Of a stretch of 13,218 bases of DNA, positions 7,518 to 13,218 are shown piece after piece. Numbering within the stretch: the stretch's first letter is position 1; the number at the start of each line of letters is the position of its first letter. The DNA lies in contig PMMJ01000368.1 in assembly GCA_003162255.1 (NCBI GenBank), positions 658-13,875 on the forward strand, in the 5' to 3' direction. Origin of the DNA: Acidobacteriaceae bacterium (GTDB lineage: Bacteria; Acidobacteriota; Terriglobia; Terriglobales; Acidobacteriaceae). Below the pieces are notes generated by a model. The model was not told the origin of the DNA and did not search any database. It saw only the letters and a list, made by a program, of their open reading frames with translations. Made by a program: the position numbers and the translations under genes.

Positions 7518-8375
7518 TTACAACCCGGCTTCAATCCGCGATCGCGGGTCGAGAAGGTCGCGCAACGCATCGCCGATAAAGTTGAAGGCGAGAACTGCGA
7601 ACATCACCGTCACCGCCGGGAACAGCACCAGATGAGGAGCGTCGAAGAGATGCGAGCGGGCATCGTTCAGCATCGATCCCCAACTCGCGGTTGGCGGCGG
7701 AACGCCTAATCCCAAGAAACTCATGGTCGCTTCCGCCAGCACCGCGCCTGCCATGCCAATCGCCGCCTGCACAATGACGGGCTGAATAATGTTGGGCAGG
7801 ATGTGCCGCGTGATGATGTGGAAGTCTCCCGCCCCCAGCGCCCGCGCTGCTTCGACAAATTCGCGTTCGCGTACGGCCAGCACCTGCGCGCGCACCAGCC
7901 GGGCGTAGCCCACCCATCCTCCCAGCGACAGGGCAAGGACGAGGTTGAAGATGCCGGGGCCGCGGAAGGCAACAAATGCAATCGCAATGAGAATGCCGGG
8001 GAACGAAAGAAACGCATTCATCAGCACGACGTTGACGAAGCGGTCGATGCCTCCGCCGTAGTATCCGGCAAGGCTGCCGATGATGAGGCCGAGCAGAAGC
8101 GAACACGCCACCACACTGCTGCCCACGAACAGGGAAATTCGCGCTCCCCAGATCAGGCGCGAGAGGATGTCGCGTCCCAGTTCATCGGTGCCAGCCCAAT
8201 GCTGCGCGGAAGGCGATTGCAGGCGGTTCGGCAGATCGATATGCGCGGGATCTTGCGGAGCAATCCAGGGCGCGAAGATGGCGCAGAACACGAAGATGGA
8301 CACCAACACGACTCCGACGGCCGCCAACGGATTATGGCGGGCGATGCGCGGCAGCGAGATGGCCACGGTGGACAT
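7518..8375 (-). CDS. ABC transporter permease, DppC/OppC type (peptide/nickel family)
   Basis: This 285-residue protein has an N-terminal membrane helix (17-36) followed by the OppC-type linker APQDP...HWAGTDELGRDILSRLIWGARISL (39-82). It then carries the binding-protein-dependent transporter permease domain. The coupling EAA loop reads EAARALGAGDFHIITRHILPN, starting at residue 175. The family forms one half of the membrane channel in importers of oligopeptides, dipeptides or nickel, working with a B-type permease, two ATPases and a periplasmic binding protein. None of those partners lies on either side: the next gene upstream encodes a tiny membrane protein and the next downstream a STAS protein. 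The gene is therefore an isolated component unless the partners are elsewhere. The ATG at 8375 has no strong Shine-Dalgarno; no better start is visible. Confidence 0.92.
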   Translation of the reverse strand: MSTVAISLPRIARHNPLAAVGVVLVSIFVFCAIFAPWIAPQDPAHIDLPNRLQSPSAQHWAGTDELGRDILSRLIWGARISLFVGSSVVACSLLLGLIIGSLAGYYGGGIDRFVNVVLMNAFLSFPGILIAIAFVAFRGPGIFNLVLALSLGGWVGYARLVRAQVLAVREREFVEAARALGAGDFHIITRHILPNIIQPVIVQAAIGMAGAVLAEATMSFLGLGVPPPTASWGSMLNDARSHLFDAPHLVLFPAVTVMFAVLAFNFIGDALRDLLDPRSRIEAGL

Positions 8376-8426
8376 TGCAAAGACGAATAGAAGCTATCGG
8401 CTATCTTAATAAATCATCTTGGGAAG

Positions 8427-8444
8427 GGCACGGCTCCCCGTGCC
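8427..8444. repeat. REP-like palindrome
   Basis: GGCACGG and CCGTGCC form perfect 7-bp arms around CTCC. It lies in the gap between the ABC permease start and the small membrane protein stop. A second small palindrome (8466-8477) follows, so the gap appears to be a site of dispersed repeats. Confidence 0.55.
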
Positions 8445-8465
8445 GCCCAGAGCCAGCAAACACGC

Positions 8466-8477
8466 GGGCTTTAGCCC
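8466..8477. repeat. Short GGGCTTTAGCCC palindromic motif
   Basis: GGGCT and AGCCC pair around TT. The longer context CGCGGGCTTTAGCCCCTGAAGG resembles, in my recollection, a dispersed intergenic repeat of acidobacterial genomes. No second copy is present here, so the family assignment is tentative. Confidence 0.4.
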
Positions 8478-8516
8478 CTGAAGGAGCCGGTGGTCTACTC
8501 CCTCGACAGCGCGAGG

Positions 8517-8720
8517 TCAGTCGCTCTTGCGAGTAAGACGGAGCAGTAATGCGACACCGACGCCAAGCACCAGGGCTCCCAGCACAAACCATTTCCCGAT
8601 ATCGAGACCGACGGCGCCCATCACCAGGAAGGCAACCGCGAGAAGCAGTCCGGCAAACTCCGAGTCGACTTTCATTACCCGCCAAGGGCCCGGATGCCGT
8701 TCTGTATCGTGCTGCTTCAT
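8517..8720 (-). CDS. Small two-helix membrane protein, hypothetical
   Basis: This is a 67-residue reading frame. A polar N-terminus (1-20) is followed by two hydrophobic segments, about 23-38 (AGLLLAVAFLVMGAVG) and 45-60 (FVLGALVLGVGVALLL), with a basic tail (RLTRKSD). I do not recognise a family. The membrane pattern, with two helices separated by GLDIGKW, argues for a real inner-membrane protein rather than a chance frame. The ATG at 8720 has GGTGAG about 12 nt upstream, which is rather far. The ATG at 8675 (MKVDSEF, GGCGGG just upstream) is an alternative that keeps both helices. It stands alone, with repeats on its downstream side. Confidence 0.6.
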   Translation of the reverse strand: MKQHDTERHPGPWRVMKVDSEFAGLLLAVAFLVMGAVGLDIGKWFVLGALVLGVGVALLLRLTRKSD

Positions 8721-8861
8721 CGTGTCAATTATCTCACCGGCTCATATTGGGCCAGAGGGTGCTTTCGTTTCCCGGCGACTAACCCACAGTCAGGTGGGCC
8801 GCTTCAACGGGGAAGTATGACGCGGGTTTGCCTCCGAACATCGAGCAGCATTCGGCTCAGT

Positions 8862-9410
8862 TCAGACAGCAGATCGCCTTCGCTGCTGGCAGGCTTGGAT
8901 GGTTCCGGGCGGCAGACGATCAGGGTCATCTGACGGCCTCGCGGCGGAATCGTGCTGGCCAGTTGGAGGAGTATCTGAGGATGTTGAGTCGGGAGGAGGC
9001 GACGGAAGAGCAATCGCCGAATTATTCTCTCTCCCCTTTTTCTTCCGACTTTTATCTTCATTCAGGCGGCACAGATTCGAGGACGCAACCTGCAGGGCGT
9101 AGAGCAGCATTCCGGCTTTTTTCGGCTCGAGGCGCCGGTGCAGCAAGTGTTCGCAAACCAGGGTAATGGTTGCCTGGATCGAGGTGGCGTCATCCAAGAG
9201 GGGCAGGTGGAACTGGACCTGAGGGATGACTAATGGGTTGCTGACATCTTTCGGCGGCGGGCCGCAGTGCAGGTGGTAGTAGCAGAACTTCTTACCGCGA
9301 AGGGCGGCAGCCCGGCAGGACTCCCCGTCGAGTTTAATTTGTTGGCAGGCTTCGTCGGAATATCTATCGGCATATTTATCGAAAAATGAATCGTCGGAAG
9401 ATGATGACAT
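8862..9410 (-). CDS. Uncharacterised Cys/His-motif protein (CRAAALRG type)
   Basis: This 182-residue protein has a Cys/His cluster near the N-terminus: Cys22, Cys32, Cys43 and His46 in C-x9-C-x10-C-x2-H, within the motif SCRAAALRGKKFCYYH. It looks like a small zinc-binding knuckle. A helical part follows (about 66-118: LPLLDDATSIQATITLVCEHLL, then KKAGMLLYALQVASSNL), and then a long Ser/Pro/Asp-rich, probably disordered tail. I recognise the pattern as typical of uncharacterised proteins common in Terriglobia genomes (from memory, not a search); no function is known to me. The ATG at 9408-9410 has a good AGGAG about 8 nt upstream. A G-rich tract on its coding strand lies 41-64 nt upstream of the start, so it may fall in the 5' leader. 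It stands alone with no operon partners. Confidence 0.75.
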   Translation of the reverse strand: MSSSSDDSFFDKYADRYSDEACQQIKLDGESCRAAALRGKKFCYYHLHCGPPPKDVSNPLVIPQVQFHLPLLDDATSIQATITLVCEHLLHRRLEPKKAGMLLYALQVASSNLCRLNEDKSRKKKGRENNSAIALPSPPPDSTSSDTPPTGQHDSAARPSDDPDRLPPGTIQACQQRRRSAV

Positions 9411-9444
9411 TATGATGGCTCCTGAAATCAGATATTAGCTGGGA

Positions 9445-9474
9445 GGGGTACCCCCCCTACCCCCCCCACCCCCC
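9445..9474 (-). promoter_or_regulatory. G-quadruplex-prone tract with overlapping GGGGTACCCC palindrome
   Basis: On the - strand three G-runs of 6, 8 and 7 (9469-9474, 9460-9467, 9451-9457) are separated by only 1-2 nt. The palindrome GGGGTACCCC (9445-9454) overlaps the last run, so a hairpin and a quadruplex could compete. The tract lies just upstream of the Cys/His gene on its coding strand. A control role is inference. Confidence 0.5.
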
Positions 9475-9870
9475 TTTTAAGCCTATTAGAATGTTTCGGT
9501 TGGCGGGGAGAGGCTGTAAAGTATTCGGGATAAAGCACTTATAGGTAAAGATTTCAAAAGATGGGACTTAGGTGCAAAAATTGATGGTTTTGAGCACTTT
9601 TCGAATGGTCCGCGCTGCTCACTCCCGTTGACCTCTCAGGTTGTCAAAGAGTGCCGAAAGGTGAATTTGCGGCAGTTTGCGAAACCGTCTCTGGAGACGG
9701 ACAGAGTTCTGGATGGTGCACTCTCGAAGGATGATTGCAGGCTTTGCGGGCGGGTGTCTGTGATGGGCGTACATAAAATTGGTGATGAAAAAAAGCGCGG
9801 ACGAACGGCACGACTGAAGTGTATTGGTTTGAACTCGACCTTGCGGGGAGGGCTTAGAACTCAAAACCCC
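9475..9870. other. Non-coding stretch, lower GC, no convincing gene
   Basis: Reading frames exist at 9628-9894 (+) and 9619-9864 (-), but neither shows a recognisable domain, start signal or membrane pattern. The part at 9520-9580 is AT-rich and contains related short words (CACTTATAGGTAAAG, GACTTAGGTGCAAA). A perfect 7-bp hairpin CCGTCTC/GAGACGG (9685-9700, loop TG) is present. The segment probably holds the promoter and leader of the - strand Cys/His gene. Confidence 0.4.
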
Positions 9871-9904
9871 TCAATGAGCGTTATCGCGATTTAACGCCAA
9901 CAAC
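9871..9904 (+). repeat. 34-bp direct repeat, copy 1
   Basis: It begins TCAATGAGCGTTATCGCGAT and matches copy 2 at 10119-10152 in 32 of 34 bases by eye. In this copy GCGTTA and TAACGC (9879-9884 and 9893-9898) form an inverted repeat around the TCGCGA core; the two base changes in copy 2 break that pairing. Confidence 0.8.
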
Positions 9905-9940
9905 CGGACAAATTCCGTTTTGCCGTGCTCTGTGACAAGA

Positions 9941-10005
9941 AGCCCGGCCCCTCGCCGTCGAGCGACGGCTGGACGAAGACGCCTGTCTTTATGCGGGGCC
10001 GGGCT
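9941..10005. other. Three-way-junction structured element (candidate structured RNA or mobile palindromic element)
   Basis: AGCCCGGCCCC (9941-9951) and GGGGCCGGGCT (9995-10005) are perfect 11-bp complements. Inside are two separate perfect hairpins: GCCGTCG/CGACGGC (9954-9960 and 9963-9969) and AAGAC/GTCTT (9976-9980 and 9985-9989, loop GCCT). This nested arrangement is unlikely by chance. It sits between two copies of a 34-bp direct repeat. No T-run follows, so a simple terminator is not favoured. Confidence 0.5.
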
Positions 10006-10118
10006 GCCAACTTGTAGTATTCAGTTTTGGTTCCTCCAGACAAATAGTAGTCTTGCCGGAGGGCTGCTGTCTGTGATTTTTGGCACCATCCAAAGTGACG
10101 ATTCCACTCACAATCATG

Positions 10119-10152
10119 TCAATGAGCGTTATCGCGATTTTGCGCCAACAAC
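10119..10152 (+). repeat. 34-bp direct repeat, copy 2
   Basis: This is the second copy of the repeat at 9871-9904, differing at two adjacent bases (TG instead of AA after CGCGATTT). Here it lies in a 31-codon open frame (10116-10211) that is in phase with the following PDZ gene and separated from it by TAA at 10209. In copy 1 the equivalent frame is stopped after MSVIAI by the AA change. Confidence 0.8.
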
Positions 10153-10185
10153 CCCGTTGGGACGCTGCCAAGTCCATGACTGCCA

Positions 10186-10214
10186 TTGACTTGACCGTTT
10201 CTCTAACCTAAGAT
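10186..10214 (+). promoter_or_regulatory. Candidate sigma-70-type promoter of the PDZ gene
   Basis: TTGACT (10186-10191) and TAAGAT (10209-10214) are separated by 17 nt. The expected transcript start falls at or a few bases before the GTG start at 10224, and no Shine-Dalgarno is visible, so the mRNA could be leaderless. Confidence 0.45.
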
Positions 10215-10223
10215 TTCGCTCCA

Positions 10224-11105
10224 GTGAATTCGAATTTCGATCTGGTCTGTCTTGCGATTCTCTTCTGCCTGCCGGGGGCGTTCGGGCAGGCGCAGGAGTT
10301 CACTGGCGACGAGTACGTCACGGGAATGACCGTCGTCGGGAAGCCGGGATCGGATTCCGCCTGCCCGCCCATCGTTTGGGTGGTGAAGCCAGACACGCCC
10401 GCCGCTAAGGCCGGAATCCAACCGGGCGACCGCTTACTCGCCATTGACGGTCACCGCGGGATCGATGTCGTGCAGGCAAGTCCTTTGCTTCGCACAAAAG
10501 ATCCAAAGCCGAGCACGATTGAACTCGAAGGCGAACACGGTTCGTACAGCGTAATGGTGGGACGCATTAAGACCTCTGTTTTGTATGAAAGGGAAGGTTG
10601 GAAGGTGGGCCCGGATGGCGGGCTATATCCCAAAAACGCGACCGAAGTCGAGATGCAGCGAATCAGCAAGATCAATTCCGAACCGCCAGCCGGCGAGAAG
10701 GTTTTTCCGATAGGACACTATCCGGCCGATCTTGACCTCTACTATCCGGGCTTCGAGATATTCGTCTGGAAAGAGCCGCAGGCGATGGCGGTCGGCGGTA
10801 TTGAGGATGGCCCGGCACGAAGAGCCGGAGTGCACTACGGCGACGCGATCGTTTCCGTGAACGGTGTGAACGCGCGTGGAAAGTCGATGGCGGAACTGGA
10901 GCGCCTCTTCAGCAGTCTCAAGCCCGCCACGATGACGCTGGTCATAGACCGCGACGGTGTGATTAACACCTTCACCTTCGATTTGGCCAAAGCATCGGAA
11001 GTGGGGGTTGCGAACCACAAACGGATGTATGAAGGCAGAATGATTCCGTCTGTCATCACTCCAGCTTATTTGCATTGCTGGGTGGCGCCCCCAAGACCTA
11101 ACTAG
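10224..11105 (+). CDS. Exported protein with two PDZ domains
   Basis: This 293-residue protein has a likely signal peptide (1-21/23, hydrophobic LVCLAILFCLPGAFG). PDZ-like domain 1 covers about 45-115 (VWVVKPDTPAAKAGIQPGDRLLAIDGHRG). PDZ-like domain 2 covers about 180-255 (AVGGIEDGPARRAGVHYGDAIVSVNGVNARGKSMAELERLF). Both show the A-x-x-A-G-I/V-x-x-G-D core of bacterial PDZ domains. No trypsin-like Ser, S41 tail-protease or rhomboid region is present, so this is a PDZ-only protein, probably periplasmic and binding C-termini or other peptides; a partner cannot be named. The start is GTG, and an in-frame TAA at 10209 prevents extension. The signal peptide lacks a basic residue at its N-terminus, which is unusual. 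It stands alone. Confidence 0.78.
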   Translation: MNSNFDLVCLAILFCLPGAFGQAQEFTGDEYVTGMTVVGKPGSDSACPPIVWVVKPDTPAAKAGIQPGDRLLAIDGHRGIDVVQASPLLRTKDPKPSTIELEGEHGSYSVMVGRIKTSVLYEREGWKVGPDGGLYPKNATEVEMQRISKINSEPPAGEKVFPIGHYPADLDLYYPGFEIFVWKEPQAMAVGGIEDGPARRAGVHYGDAIVSVNGVNARGKSMAELERLFSSLKPATMTLVIDRDGVINTFTFDLAKASEVGVANHKRMYEGRMIPSVITPAYLHCWVAPPRPN

Positions 11106-11312
11106 GCAATCCTCGCGGGCGCAGTTTGCTGCTGTAAGCAGGCGTTAGCACGTTTTGACCGCTGGTCATTGAGTGTAAAGGGGATTTTTCATCAATTGAC
11201 GGGTAGTGTCCGGTTTGCCAACTATTCGGAGGCTTTCCCAGGATGGGCCAAAGGGTTGAGCGTCAGTCATGCCTCGCTGATTCAGACGTGGCGGCCGTGT
11301 TATACAAGGCTC

Positions 11313-11969
11313 ATGCATCGGGTTTGGATCCTCGGCCTAAAACTGGCTGGCGTCGCAGTTGTCTGGTGTTGCTGGCAGTTGACCGCCAATCGGAACTTCT
11401 CGTTCTTCTGGTCGATCGCAGTGGTATGGGGAGGCATTGCATTGGTCCCGCCCGTCGCCATCGCGGGACGAAGGCTGCTCGACCGACGTCCGACCATCGA
11501 GCGGGCCGCTGCCTTGAGCCTCCTCGTCCACTACCTGGTAATTATCCTGCTTGGATGCGCGCTCATCGTCGCCTTCCGCTTCACGCAAGCCTATCCGATT
11601 GCTCGCATTGCATTCCCAAGAAAGATCAGTCTTCCCGTGGTTCAAATCACGGGAGCGCTGGCAGTGCTGACGGTGGTGAATCTGGCAATCGGAGGTCTCG
11701 GGCTACCTTTCGCGGCGGTGCAGAGCAGGATGATCGCCACGCGCTGGCTCTACGCCCGATGCCGGAACCCTATGGGCCTATATTCCTTGCTGTGCTTCAT
11801 CTCCGGCGCCGTGTGGCTCCAGTCGCTGCACGCACTTCTGTGGACGACGCTGTGGTTGGCACCAGCCTGGGTCGTCTTCGTGCGGCTCTATGAAGAACGC
11901 GAACTGGAAATCCGGTTCGGCGAGTCTTATCTGCAGTACAAAGCTCGAACCCCGTTCTTCGGATTCTGA
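11313..11969 (+). CDS. Membrane protein of the isoprenylcysteine carboxyl methyltransferase / PEMT-like family
   Basis: This 218-residue protein has about five to six hydrophobic segments. It ends with the conserved signature RNPMGLYS (151-158), a helix pair, then YEERELEIRFGESYLQYKAR (193-212) and a PFF tail. This C-terminal signature (RxPxxxG/Y, then EExxLxxxFGxxYxxYxxxxP) is shared by ICMT, PEMT and NnrU-like integral membrane methyltransferases that use S-adenosylmethionine. Bacterial members have varied or unknown acceptors (lipids, small thiols, isoprenoid-like groups), so only the family is claimed. The ATG at 11313 was chosen because the upstream in-frame stretch to 11169 is not protein-like and begins with TTG. 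A TGtTATACA box ends 6 nt before the ATG. A hairpin with a T-run follows 82 nt after the stop. Confidence 0.75.
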   Translation: MHRVWILGLKLAGVAVVWCCWQLTANRNFSFFWSIAVVWGGIALVPPVAIAGRRLLDRRPTIERAAALSLLVHYLVIILLGCALIVAFRFTQAYPIARIAFPRKISLPVVQITGALAVLTVVNLAIGGLGLPFAAVQSRMIATRWLYARCRNPMGLYSLLCFISGAVWLQSLHALLWTTLWLAPAWVVFVRLYEERELEIRFGESYLQYKARTPFFGF

Positions 11970-12050
11970 GCCGTTGACGAGCAAACCGGAAATAACCCAC
12001 AACCGAAAAGCCAAGCTGCGAGAGGATTCTGGATAGTTTACGAAACCAGG

Positions 12051-12093
12051 CGATTTCACTCAGAACCGGGTCGTGAGTGAAATCGAGATTTTT
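12051..12093 (+). terminator. Candidate rho-independent terminator after the methyltransferase-like gene
   Basis: CGATTTCACTCA (12051-12062) and TGAGTGAAATCG (12074-12085) form a perfect 12-bp stem around an 11-nt loop. AGATTTTT follows on the + strand. The stem is less GC-rich than usual and the hairpin starts 82 nt after the stop codon. As the next gene begins soon after, an operator role is an alternative. Confidence 0.5.
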
Positions 12094-12128
12094 CGCCAAT
12101 TGACAGGGGACGCATGAGTGCGCACCGC

Positions 12129-12134
12129 TATAAT
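12129..12134 (+). promoter_or_regulatory. TATAAT -10 box before the DUF5996 gene
   Basis: A perfect TATAAT ends 10 nt before the ATG at 12145. TTGACA at 12100-12105 is 23 nt away, longer than the usual 16-18, so the -35 is uncertain. If used, transcription would begin a few bases before the ATG. Confidence 0.4.
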
Positions 12135-12144
12135 TGCGTCTAGT

Positions 12145-13068
12145 ATGACTGCGCTCTCAGAGCAGGACATCTTTCACGATCCGTGGCCCCCGCTTTCGTA
12201 TCCCGACTTCGCGGCCACCCAGCACCTTCTGCATATGGGTCTACAGGCAGTGGGCAAATTGAAGCTGGAAGAGCCGTTTGAACCGCAGTGGGCCGAGGTA
12301 CCTCTTTTGCTTAGCAGCCGAGGGTTAACAACCGGACCAATCCACTATTCCGGCGGCGCCTATGAAGTTACGGTTGATCTGATCTCTCATGAAGTGGGAT
12401 GCGCAACCAGTTGGGGATTTTCGGGTCGTTACGACTTGGCGTCTATGTCTGTCGCCGAATTCGTAAAGCAATTCTTTGACATCCTGGGCAAAGCCGGTAT
12501 CAATGCTTCCATCAACTTGAAGCCGCAGGAAGTTCCCAATGCGATCCCATTTGACGAGGACACACTGCGTCGTCCCTACGACCCGACAATCGTTAACGCT
12601 TGGTGGCGAATCCTCCTGAGTACGCAGCGCGTGATGCAGGTTTTCCACGGACGCTTCAAGGGCAAGACACAGCCGATTGGCCTCATGTGGGGAACGCTTG
12701 ACATCCGGGATGTGCGCTATAACGGCAAGCCCGCTTCACCCGGCGAGAAAGCCGACTACATCCGACGCAACGCCATGAACGAAGAGCTAATTGAAGTAGG
12801 TTGGTGGGCGGGCAGTGCCGCTTATCCAAAACCAACGTTCTATTCCTTCACCTACCCGCAGCCCAGGGAGATCGAACGTGCAAAGGTCAGCCCGGCCAGT
12901 TCGCGATGGGAGTCGGCCATGAGTGAGTTCCTCCTTGACTACGACGATCTGCGCAAATCGAAAGACCCTGGCGGCGATCTACTGTCGTTTTTCGAGTCAA
13001 CATATCAGGCTGGCGCTGAGAGGGCAGGCTGGGACCCGCATCTCGTTGGCAGCGGCAGACCTGAGTAG
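12145..13068 (+). CDS. DUF5996 family protein
   Basis: This 307-residue protein shows the DUF5996 pattern, recognised from memory. The signatures are WPPLSYPDFAATQHLLHMGLQAVGK (14-38), then VPLLLSSRGLTTGPIHY (52-68), then IPFDEDTLRRPYDP with the adjacent W-rich segment and a following FKGKTQPIGLMWGTLDI. The start of the family region matches in order and spacing. No catalytic site is known to me, and the biological role is undescribed. It has no signal peptide or membrane helix, so it is probably cytoplasmic. The start is uncertain: GTG at 12118 has an AGGGG Shine-Dalgarno-like sequence, but a TATAAT overlaps the extra nine codons and ATG 12145 begins a more natural N-terminus. It is a single-gene unit after a candidate terminator. 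Confidence 0.8.
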   Translation: MTALSEQDIFHDPWPPLSYPDFAATQHLLHMGLQAVGKLKLEEPFEPQWAEVPLLLSSRGLTTGPIHYSGGAYEVTVDLISHEVGCATSWGFSGRYDLASMSVAEFVKQFFDILGKAGINASINLKPQEVPNAIPFDEDTLRRPYDPTIVNAWWRILLSTQRVMQVFHGRFKGKTQPIGLMWGTLDIRDVRYNGKPASPGEKADYIRRNAMNEELIEVGWWAGSAAYPKPTFYSFTYPQPREIERAKVSPASSRWESAMSEFLLDYDDLRKSKDPGGDLLSFFESTYQAGAERAGWDPHLVGSGRPE

Positions 13069-13218
13069 CTGCGGCACGACGCAAGAGATTTGCCGTAATA
13101 AGTTGCCATAGCAAAAAGTGATCTGCGCGAATGCTCACGCATCCGTGGCTTATTGGCGGATAGCAGGCCAATCGGAGGTTAAACCCTCGCAATGGGGTCA
13201 ATGAGTTCTATAAAAAGG

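Noticed and set aside
7803..8390. 195-codon + strand reading frame
   Set aside because: It lies opposite the ABC permease, whose EAA loop and membrane pattern are clear.
8783..8798. CCCAC/GTGGG hairpin between the Cys/His gene and the small membrane protein
   Set aside because: A 5-bp stem without a T-run is too weak to call a terminator.
9628..9894. 88-codon + strand frame (and 81-codon - strand frame at 9619-9864)
   Set aside because: The two overlap each other, have no recognisable domain or start signal, and the + frame runs into the direct repeat. Kept as non-coding.
9871..10152. Possible integron attC or CRISPR repeat pair
   Set aside because: Only two copies, no RYYYAAC/GTTRRRY pair in the right arrangement, no spacer series and no integrase or cas gene in the window.
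10116..10211. 31-codon open frame in phase with the PDZ gene
   Set aside because: Too short and without a ribosome site; the in-frame TAA at 10209 separates it. More likely a relic associated with the duplicated repeat; noted under findings.
11169..11312. Longer N-terminus for the methyltransferase-like gene from TTG at 11169
   Set aside because: The extra 48 residues are not hydrophobic or family-like, and a -10-like box lies inside this stretch just before ATG 11313.
13152..13172. ATTGGC/GCCAAT hairpin near the right end
   Set aside because: Only 6 bp with a 9-nt loop and no T-run; could easily be chance. The last 150 bp show no gene.

Overview
The window looks like a stretch of a moderately GC-rich Gram-negative chromosome, most likely an Acidobacteriota member (Terriglobia-like). 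This placement is inference. It rests on the style of the genes (AsmA-like envelope protein, secreted D-aminoacylase-like amidohydrolase, PDZ-only exported protein, a small Cys/His protein with the CRAAALRG core) and on short GC-rich palindromic repeats scattered between and inside genes. No rRNA, tRNA, CRISPR array, transposase or phage gene was seen.

Left part (1-3744, + strand): the C-terminal end of one type I signal peptidase, a complete second signal peptidase (lepB), and a large AsmA-family protein whose GTG start overlaps the lepB stop. This is a compact envelope/secretion operon. It ends convergently against the next block with only 74 bp between stops.

Middle part (3819-8720, - strand): read in its own direction, this holds a small two-helix membrane protein, a repeat-bearing gap, an orphan OppC/DppC-type ABC permease, a STAS-domain protein lacking the usual phospho-acceptor serine, and then a tightly coupled pair. 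The pair is an APC-family permease overlapping by 14 bp a secreted D-aminoacylase-family amidohydrolase that lacks the HxH metal motif. The last two genes probably form a uptake/processing module for modified (perhaps D- or N-acyl) amino acids.

Right part (8862-13218): a - strand gene for a Cys/His-motif protein is preceded by a striking G-rich tract. It is followed by about 800 bp with no convincing gene but much structure: a G-quadruplex-prone tract, hairpins, a perfect 11-bp inverted repeat enclosing two smaller hairpins (a three-way junction), and a 34-bp direct repeat bracketing that structure. Three single + strand genes follow: a two-PDZ exported protein, an ICMT/PEMT-like membrane methyltransferase homologue and a DUF5996 protein. 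Each has a -10-like box almost touching its start codon, suggesting leaderless or nearly leaderless transcripts. The last 150 bp hold no recognisable gene.

The most unusual parts are the structured non-coding region 9411-10223, the amidohydrolase with altered metal ligands, and the palindromic repeat carried in frame inside the AsmA gene.
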